DNA from: Coraliomargarita sp.
GTDB taxonomy: Bacteria; Verrucomicrobiota; Verrucomicrobiia; Opitutales; Coraliomargaritaceae
DNA length: 38,200 bases
Assembly: GCA_002699365.1 (NCBI GenBank)
Contig: PAAN01000027.1
Span: 1 to 38,200 of the forward strand
Reading direction: 5' to 3'
The notes beneath the pieces are model-generated. The model was not told the DNA's origin. It searched no databases and saw only the letters and a list, made by a program, of their open reading frames with translations. Shown here in pieces: positions 32,743 through 38,200 of the stretch. Numbering within the stretch: the first letter of the stretch is position 1; each line of letters opens with the position of its first letter. The translations under genes and the position numbers were made by a program.

Positions 32743-35700
32743 CTAGATTGGGTTCGCCTCCTGGCTGTAACTTTGAATGGAGCGCACCTCATAGCCTTTT
32801 TCTCGTATACCTTTAATTCCATCTACTGCAGCAGCAGCAGCAGATAGGGTAGTCATTATGCATATATTGTGTTTAAGGGCTTCGCTTCGAATTAAATTTT
32901 CATTCTGACGTGGAACGGTCCCTTGTGGAGTATTTATGATCATAGATACGGTATCATTTTTGATTAAGTCTATTACGTTTGGTCGTCCTTCGCTTAGACG
33001 GCAGACTTTTTTCACGGAAATGCCATTCTTTTTTAATAATGCTCCAGTACCCGCAGTTGCTATAATGCCAAAGCCAAGATCGCTCAATTCCTTTGCAATC
33101 TTTACCGCGCGTGATTTGTCACTGTCCTTAACACTAATAAAGACATCTCCGTTGTCTGGTAGGCTTGGCTTCGCTGCCATCTGTGACTTTGCGTAGGCGA
33201 CACCCAGATCCTTATCGATACCCATAACTTCACCTGTTGAGCGCATTTCTGGGCTGAGCATTATTCTTGCTCCGGGAAAACGTGCAAATGGGAAAACCGA
33301 TTCTTTGACCGCCCAATATGGGGGAATGATTTCTTTTGTGAATTTGAGGGCTTTGAGTTTCTCGCCAGCCATTACTCTTGCAGCAAGTTTAGCTAGTGGG
33401 ACACCAATTGCTTTGGAGACAAACGGTACAGTTCGCGAGGCACGTGGGTTTACCTCAATAATAAAAAGTTCATCATCTTTTATAGCATACTGTACATTCA
33501 TCAACCCAACCACTTGTAGTTCACGGGCGAGTGCATGGGTCGCTTTGCGTACTTTGTCTAAAATATCTTTGGAAAGTGTATGAGGTGGCATTACCATAGC
33601 CGCATCACCGGAGTGCACTCCTGCAAATTCAACATGTTGAAGAATGCCACCTATTACCGATGTTTCTCCATCGCTGATACAATCGACATCTAGCTCGTAT
33701 GCATCTTCAAGGAATTTATCAAGTAGTACAGGCTTACCAGGCGCGGCATCAAATACTTCGCGAATGATGCCTTTCATTTCCTGCATATCGTAAACAATGA
33801 ACATACCTCTTCCTCCCAAAACAAATGAAGGCCGAAGCAATATAGGGAATCCTATTTCACCAGCTAATTCATAGGCCTGCTCTTGCGAATTTGCTATACG
33901 GTTCTCTGGTTGCTTTAAATCAGTTCGTTCTAGAATGCTTCGAAACAAATTTCGGTCTTCTGCAGCATCGATCATCGAAGGAGAAGTACCGATAATATTT
34001 ACACCGTGCGCTTCTAGGTCGCTTGCTAAATTTAGGGGTGTTTGTCCTCCGAATTGTACAATCACTCCATCACAGTCTTCTTGGTAATAGATTTCCAGAA
34101 CATCTTCGAGCGTGAGTGGCTCAAAAAATAGTTTATCGGAGGTATCATAGTCAGTGGATACCGTCTCGGGGTTAGAGTTAACCATGATGGTTTCATAACC
34201 AGCTTCCCTTAGGGCAAAAGAAGCATGCACGCAGCAGTAGTCAAATTCGATACCTTGGCCTATTCGATTGGGCCCACCACCAAGAATCATTATCTTCTTT
34301 TTGTCCGTCTGTGTAATCTCATTTTCCGATCCGTAGGAGGAGTAGAAATAAGGCGTGAATGCTTCAAATTCTGCAGCGCAGGTGTCGACCAAGCGGTAGT
34401 TTGTTAGTACGCCTAGCTTTTCTCGTTTTTTACGAACTGGTTGGCGAGTGGAACCAATTAACTCTCCAATGAGTCTATCGCTAAATCCAGATTCCTTAGC
34501 TTTATGCATTAGTTCTGAATCAATTTTACTTAAGCTACTCTTATTTAGCTCGAGTTCTATATCGACGAGTTCTCTTAGCTGTTGCAGGAACCATGGGTCA
34601 ATTGCGCTGAGCTCATGTATTTCTTCCGTGCTGATATTATTTAACAATGCATGCCGTAACCAGAAGACACGTTCAGCAGTGGGTATTGAGATGCCTTCAC
34701 GAATTTTCTGCAAGTTCGTGACTTTTTCAGCAAGACCAAGTTTAGCCGGCCCCATGAAGCCCATCGCACCGATTTCAAGTGATCTTAATGCTTTTTGAAA
34801 TGATTCTTTAAAGGTACGACCAATCGCCATCGCTTCACCTACAGACTTCATTGCAGAGGTCAGAGTATTGTCCGCACCAGGGAATTTTTCAAATGTGAAT
34901 CGAGGGATTTTAGTGACTACATAGTCGATTGTAGGCTCAAAGCTTGCCGGTGTTTCACGTGTAATATCATTTTGTAGCTCATCTAAACTATACCCAACCG
35001 CTAGCTTTGCGGCAATCTTGGCAATTGGGAAACCAGTTGCCTTGGAAGCAAGGGCAGAACTACGCGAAACGCGCGGATTCATTTCAATTACTACCATACG
35101 ACCATTTGCGGGGTTGACTGAAAATTGTATATTTGAACCACCGGTTTCAACCCCAACTTCACGGATACATGCGAAGGAGGCATCGCGCATAAGTTGATAT
35201 TCCTTGTCGGTCAAAGTCATCGCAGGAGCGATGGTAATGGAGTCACCTGTGTGAACACCCATAGGGTCAAAATTTTCGATAGAGCAAATTACCACACATT
35301 GATCCTTGTGGTCGCGCATTACTTCCATCTCATATTCTTTCCAGCCTAGTAAGCACTCTTCTACCAGCACTTCTGTAGTGGGGGACATGTCTAGGCCGTT
35401 CTGTACCATTGCCTCATATTCTTCGCGGTTGTATGCGATTCCTCCGCCCGCGCCACCAAGGGTAAAACTAGGACGAATAATAATAGGAAATTCACCTATT
35501 AGTTCGTCTGCCGCTTTTAGGGCATCTGTTAGATTATTAACTGTAGTCGAACGCGCTACATCTAGGCCAATTTTGAGCATCGCTTGCTTAAAAATCTCTC
35601 TGGCTTCTCCTTTTACAATTGCTTCCGGTTTCGCGCCAATCATCTCAACACTATATTTTTTCAATAGTCCACTTTCATGGAGTTCCATGGAAAGATTTAG

Positions 35701-35985
35701 CCCCGTCTGTCCACCAAGTGTTGGCAATAATGCATCAGGTTCTTCCTTTAAAATAATCTTTTCTAATGCATCTAGCGTCAACGGCTCAATGTACGTGACA
35801 TCAGCGAATTCAGGATCCGTCATTATTGTAGCTGGATTACTATTAACTAGCACGACCCTATAGCCTTCCTCTCTAAGTGCTTTACATGCCTGTGTACCCG
35901 AATAATCAAATTCACAGGCTTGGCCTATGACAATTGGTCCAGAACCTATGATCAGGATAGTTTTTATATCAGTGCGTTTTGGCAT
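32743..35985 (-). CDS. carB: carbamoyl-phosphate synthase large subunit
   Basis: CarB makes carbamoyl phosphate from bicarbonate, ammonia delivered by CarA, and two ATP, for arginine and pyrimidine synthesis. It has the expected duplicated ATP-grasp halves. The first begins [22 protein letters not shown] and the second [20 protein letters not shown]; each carries its family motifs, such as [16 protein letters not shown] and [13 protein letters not shown]-terminal allosteric MGS-like domain (from about residue 935) contains [11 protein letters not shown] and VSMIINTP. I take ATG 35985 ([11 protein letters not shown]), giving 1080 residues; a start at 36024 would add 13 residues. carA is not in the window. 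The 161-base gap upstream contains a small AGTAA-TAT-TTACT dyad at 36053-36065 but no confident promoter. Confidence 0.98.
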   Translation of the reverse strand: MPKRTDIKTILIIGSGPIVIGQACEFDYSGTQACKALREEGYRVVLVNSNPATIMTDPEFADVTYIEPLTLDALEKIILKEEPDALLPTLGGQTGLNLSMELHESGLLKKYSVEMIGAKPEAIVKGEAREIFKQAMLKIGLDVARSTTVNNLTDALKAADELIGEFPIIIRPSFTLGGAGGGIAYNREEYEAMVQNGLDMSPTTEVLVEECLLGWKEYEMEVMRDHKDQCVVICSIENFDPMGVHTGDSITIAPAMTLTDKEYQLMRDASFACIREVGVETGGSNIQFSVNPANGRMVVIEMNPRVSRSSALASKATGFPIAKIAAKLAVGYSLDELQNDITRETPASFEPTIDYVVTKIPRFTFEKFPGADNTLTSAMKSVGEAMAIGRTFKESFQKALRSLEIGAMGFMGPAKLGLAEKVTNLQKIREGISIPTAERVFWLRHALLNNISTEEIHELSAIDPWFLQQLRELVDIELELNKSSLSKIDSELMHKAKESGFSDRLIGELIGSTRQPVRKKREKLGVLTNYRLVDTCAAEFEAFTPYFYSSYGSENEITQTDKKKIMILGGGPNRIGQGIEFDYCCVHASFALREAGYETIMVNSNPETVSTDYDTSDKLFFEPLTLEDVLEIYYQEDCDGVIVQFGGQTPLNLASDLEAHGVNIIGTSPSMIDAAEDRNLFRSILERTDLKQPENRIANSQEQAYELAGEIGFPILLRPSFVLGGRGMFIVYDMQEMKGIIREVFDAAPGKPVLLDKFLEDAYELDVDCISDGETSVIGGILQHVEFAGVHSGDAAMVMPPHTLSKDILDKVRKATHALARELQVVGLMNVQYAIKDDELFIIEVNPRASRTVPFVSKAIGVPLAKLAARVMAGEKLKALKFTKEIIPPYWAVKESVFPFARFPGARIMLSPEMRSTGEVMGIDKDLGVAYAKSQMAAKPSLPDNGDVFISVKDSDKSRAVKIAKELSDLGFGIIATAGTGALLKKNGISVKKVCRLSEGRPNVIDLIKNDTVSMIINTPQGTVPRQNENLIRSEALKHNICIMTTLSAAAAAVDGIKGIREKGYEVRSIQSYSQEANPI

Positions 35986-36146
35986 AAAATATCGAAAGGG
36001 TGAAATTTTTAACAATTCATGCAAGCACGAACGAATGTTACTACCCTTAATAAGTAATATTTACTACAATTATCGACTCTATTTTTAAACGAGTGTATAT
36101 AGCCTCATAAAATTTAAACTATCGCGCATCAATCAATTAGGCATGC

Positions 36147-36605
36147 TTAGCTTGTTGCAAAAATAGCCTGAATTTCAACCGTGCTGTCTTTGGGAAGACC
36201 TGTGACTGCAACTGCTGCGCGGGTATGCCGTCCTCTTTCTCCAAATATTTCAACAATTAAATCAGAGGCTCCGTTAATGATAGCAGGGCTTTCTGAGAAG
36301 CTTGGTATTGCATTAACAAAGCCATTGAGTTGGACCACTTGTCTAATCTGATTCAAGTCGCCCAATGCTTGCTGCGCAGTAGTAAGTAAATTTAGGGCGC
36401 AGACTCGGGCTGCCGCTTTGCCGTAGGCGATATCGCGAGTTGCGCCAATCTTTCCACAGTGTGTCATGGCTCCATCTACGCAGCAAATTGCGCCCGAGAG
36501 GAAGAGTAGCTGACCTATTTTTAGTGCAGGTTGGTAGTTCCCTGCTGGTGAAGGAGCTGTGGGCAATTGAATCCCAAGTTTAGAAAGGCGCTCTTCGATG
36601 TTCAT
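36147..36605 (-). CDS. RidA/YjgF-family protein
   Basis: RidA proteins deaminate reactive enamine/imine intermediates or bind related metabolites. The 152-residue product fits the longer YjgF-like subgroup. It includes LLFLSGAICCVDG, AARVCALNLLTTAQQALGDLNQI, VVQLNGFVNAIPSF, INGASDLIVEIFGERGRHTRAAVAV and VEIQAIFAT. The arginine in RGRHTRAAV corresponds to the substrate-carboxylate arginine of RidA. I take ATG 36605 (MNIEERLSKLG); a longer frame from 36749 would overlap the symporter gene and adds no family sequence. Its neighbours are the symporter upstream and carB downstream, same strand. The substrate is unknown. Confidence 0.88.
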   Translation of the reverse strand: MNIEERLSKLGIQLPTAPSPAGNYQPALKIGQLLFLSGAICCVDGAMTHCGKIGATRDIAYGKAAARVCALNLLTTAQQALGDLNQIRQVVQLNGFVNAIPSFSESPAIINGASDLIVEIFGERGRHTRAAVAVTGLPKDSTVEIQAIFATS

Positions 36606-36672
36606 GATGAATCTGCTAGTTATGCAATGGTGAGAATCTAAATAAAAAGTATGTTTTAGGCGATCAGTGGTA

Positions 36673-37980
36673 TTAAGATTTATTAGGGTAAGGGACTTCT
36701 CCTTCGCTGCGAGCGATGACAACTGCGCCAACGGTATCACTGAATACATTCACGGAGGTGCGACACATATCGAGCATTCGGTCAGTGATCCATACGACTC
36801 CGATAGCCTCTACCGGGAGGCCTACTGCTGGCAAAATGACTGAAATTGCGACCAAACTAGCCGCGGGAATACCCGCGACTCCAATACTTGTTGTTAAGGC
36901 CAGAATAACGACTAATAATTGTTGACTAAAATCTAGCGCGAGAGTCCCAGTAGATGCGTATAATTGGGCAATAAACAGGACTACGACGCACTCGTACAAA
37001 GCAGTCCCATCCATGTTAACGGTCGCCCCAAGCGGAAGCGTAAAGGAACTTGTTTTCTTCGATATGCCTGCTCGCCCTTCCACTGTCTCCATTGTCAACG
37101 GTAAGGTGGCAGAAGAACTTGCTGTGGAAAAAGCAGTGAGTAAAACCGGCGCCATTGCTTTGTAATGCGTTAGCGGATTAAGTTTGCCGAAGGATTTTAA
37201 TGCGATGGCTAAGGTGATGCAAAAATGGAAAGCCAAAGCGAGAAGCACGGTGATAAAAAAGTTTAATAAGGTGCCAATCAATTGATCAAAGGGCGCGTGC
37301 AAAAGAATCGGTGTGACTAGTCCAAACACTCCTATTGGGGCAAATCGAATAATAAAATCAGTGAGGCGTAGCATGACCTCTTGCGCTCCCTCCCAAAAGC
37401 TCTGCTGGGCAATGCGTAGTTCTTTGCGAAGTTTACCTATAAATGCACCAAATAATATCGAAAAAGTAATCACCCCAAGTAATTGCCCATTGTTCGCGGC
37501 AGCGTTCACAATATTTGACGGAAACATACGTAAAAAAATCGCGTATAGGTCATTTGCTCCACGGCCCTCAACTTTTTCCATGAGTCCTTGATGGAGCGCA
37601 GTTTCACTGGCTTCGCCTAAAATGGCAGCTGCTACTGCAGGGTCTACATTCCCTGGACCGATAAGATTGACGGCAAATAAGCCAACCACGACTGCGAATG
37701 CTCCGCTACAGGTATAATAAAGAAAAGTCTTCGCGCTCATGCGACCAACTCCCTTTTCGGCACCTAGATGCATAACTCCAGCAACGATCGATGCCACAAT
37801 TAGAGGCACAATGACCATTTTTAATGCATTCATAAACAGTTTCCCAATAAACTGGCAAAAGCTTTCGACGTAAGCGCTCGATTGTGCGCTACACATTGGC
37901 AGAATAAATCGTGCGACTAAAACTGCAAGTATTAGCGAGAACAGAATCTGCCAGTGAAGTTTCCATTTAATAGGATTCAT
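36673..37980 (-). CDS. dicarboxylate/amino acid:cation symporter (DAACS family)
   Basis: This is an inner-membrane Na+- or H+-coupled symporter of the GltP/DctA/SLC1 type for glutamate, aspartate or C4-dicarboxylates. The 435-residue protein shows FIGKLFMNALKMVIVPLIVASIVAGV, the serine-rich re-entrant loop AFSTASSSATLPLTMETVE, LPLGATVNMDGTALYE, GVAGIPAASLVAISVIL and the substrate-binding end WITDRMLDMCRTSVNVFSDTVGAVVI. The length is normal. It begins 20 bases after the ksgA stop, so it may be co-transcribed with ksgA. The substrate is not decided. Confidence 0.94.
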   Translation of the reverse strand: MNPIKWKLHWQILFSLILAVLVARFILPMCSAQSSAYVESFCQFIGKLFMNALKMVIVPLIVASIVAGVMHLGAEKGVGRMSAKTFLYYTCSGAFAVVVGLFAVNLIGPGNVDPAVAAAILGEASETALHQGLMEKVEGRGANDLYAIFLRMFPSNIVNAAANNGQLLGVITFSILFGAFIGKLRKELRIAQQSFWEGAQEVMLRLTDFIIRFAPIGVFGLVTPILLHAPFDQLIGTLLNFFITVLLALAFHFCITLAIALKSFGKLNPLTHYKAMAPVLLTAFSTASSSATLPLTMETVEGRAGISKKTSSFTLPLGATVNMDGTALYECVVVLFIAQLYASTGTLALDFSQQLLVVILALTTSIGVAGIPAASLVAISVILPAVGLPVEAIGVVWITDRMLDMCRTSVNVFSDTVGAVVIARSEGEVPYPNKS

Positions 37981-38000
37981 AAAATATTAGTTTTAGTGAT

Positions 38001-38200
38001 CTAACTGTCTTTAGTTAAATTGGCGAGCATTTGCCAGCAATGGATGGGTAATGCTTCTGGGCGAACGGTCGGAGAAATCCCACTGAAGAGAAGTGAATCG
38101 AACCAGGCGCTAATTTGTGGATTGGATTCACGTTTGCAGAGCGCGCCAAGTTGTTTACGGCGCTGCGTAAAAATGCGCCGAATACACTCTTTTGCAGGAT
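38001..38200 (-). CDS. rsmA: 16S rRNA dimethyladenosine transferase KsgA/RsmA, C-terminal part (5' end outside window)
   Basis: The minus-strand frame is open from the window edge to a TAG at 38001. The last 65 residues are in hand. They carry the C-terminal RNA-binding helical domain of KsgA: FTQRRKQLGALCKR, then ISPTVRPEALPIHCWQMLANL, where the RRK and RPE-x-L patterns are typical. KsgA dimethylates two adenosines in the 3'-terminal hairpin of 16S rRNA. The catalytic N-terminal domain lies outside the window. Confidence 0.8.
   Translation of the reverse strand, partial: PAKECIRRIFTQRRKQLGALCKRESNPQISAWFDSLLFSGISPTVRPEALPIHCWQMLANLTKDS

Noticed and set aside
35306..35863. Open frame of 185 codons antisense to carB
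   Set aside because: It lies wholly inside carB, whose family motifs are continuous there; the antisense product has low-complexity Ser-rich sequence and no recognisable motif.
36606..36749. N-terminal extension of the RidA-like protein
   Set aside because: It would run into the symporter gene and adds no RidA sequence; ATG 36605 gives the normal length.

Overview
The window is ordinary, densely packed chromosome from a diderm (Gram-negative type) bacterium with AT-leaning sequence. It carries an outer-membrane TonB-dependent receptor, a complete Mla phospholipid-transport cluster and the olefin/beta-lactone genes oleC and oleD. Together with a short Thermus-sized EF-Ts and AT-rich leaders with few Shine-Dalgarno sequences, this fits Verrucomicrobiota, perhaps the Opitutae. 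The lineage is an inference; no rRNA gene is present to settle it. I see no transposase, phage gene, CRISPR array or origin.

Layout. 1-4354: end of a TonB-dependent receptor, then oleC and oleD. 4385-6506: two divergent RNA methyltransferases (SpoU/TrmH type and RlmD/TrmA type). 6577-9467: translation genes rpsU, rpsB and tsf, with a TIM-barrel sugar isomerase-like gene between rpsU and rpsB. 9602-11157: GDP-mannose pyrophosphorylase and ruvX. 11169-13826 (minus): SulP anion transporter and a HisN-type phosphatase. 13978-15718: DEDDh exonuclease and fmt. 15777-17655: a metal-type permease divergent from a DtxR/MntR-family regulator. 17704-22286 (minus): a 149-residue protein of unknown function, a large M16 metalloprotease and a LysR regulator. 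22369-25095: YggS-type PLP protein, aroE, prepilin peptidase. 25219-25506: tRNA-Tyr(GTA) and tRNA-Gly(TCC), converging. 25659-29048: mlaE-F-D-C-A. 29061-38200 (minus): sufE, eno, a membrane-anchored TPR protein, purU, carB, ridA-like, a dicarboxylate/amino acid symporter and the 3' end of ksgA.

How the genes work together. MlaE/F/D/C/A form a self-contained retrograde phospholipid-transport set that lacks only the STAS subunit MlaB. RpsU, RpsB, EF-Ts, Fmt, KsgA and the two RNA methyltransferases serve ribosome assembly and initiation. OleC and OleD are two of the four steps of long-chain olefin synthesis; oleA and oleB are not in view. The regulator and permease at 16-17.6 kb share a small intergenic region with a near-palindrome and look like a metal-responsive pair.

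The least explained items are the rpsB leader, with several mutually exclusive pairings; the C-terminal extension of the M16 protease with its co-directional 149-residue neighbour; and the Mn-type regulator/permease pair. I do not see an obviously new multi-gene defence or mobile system here.
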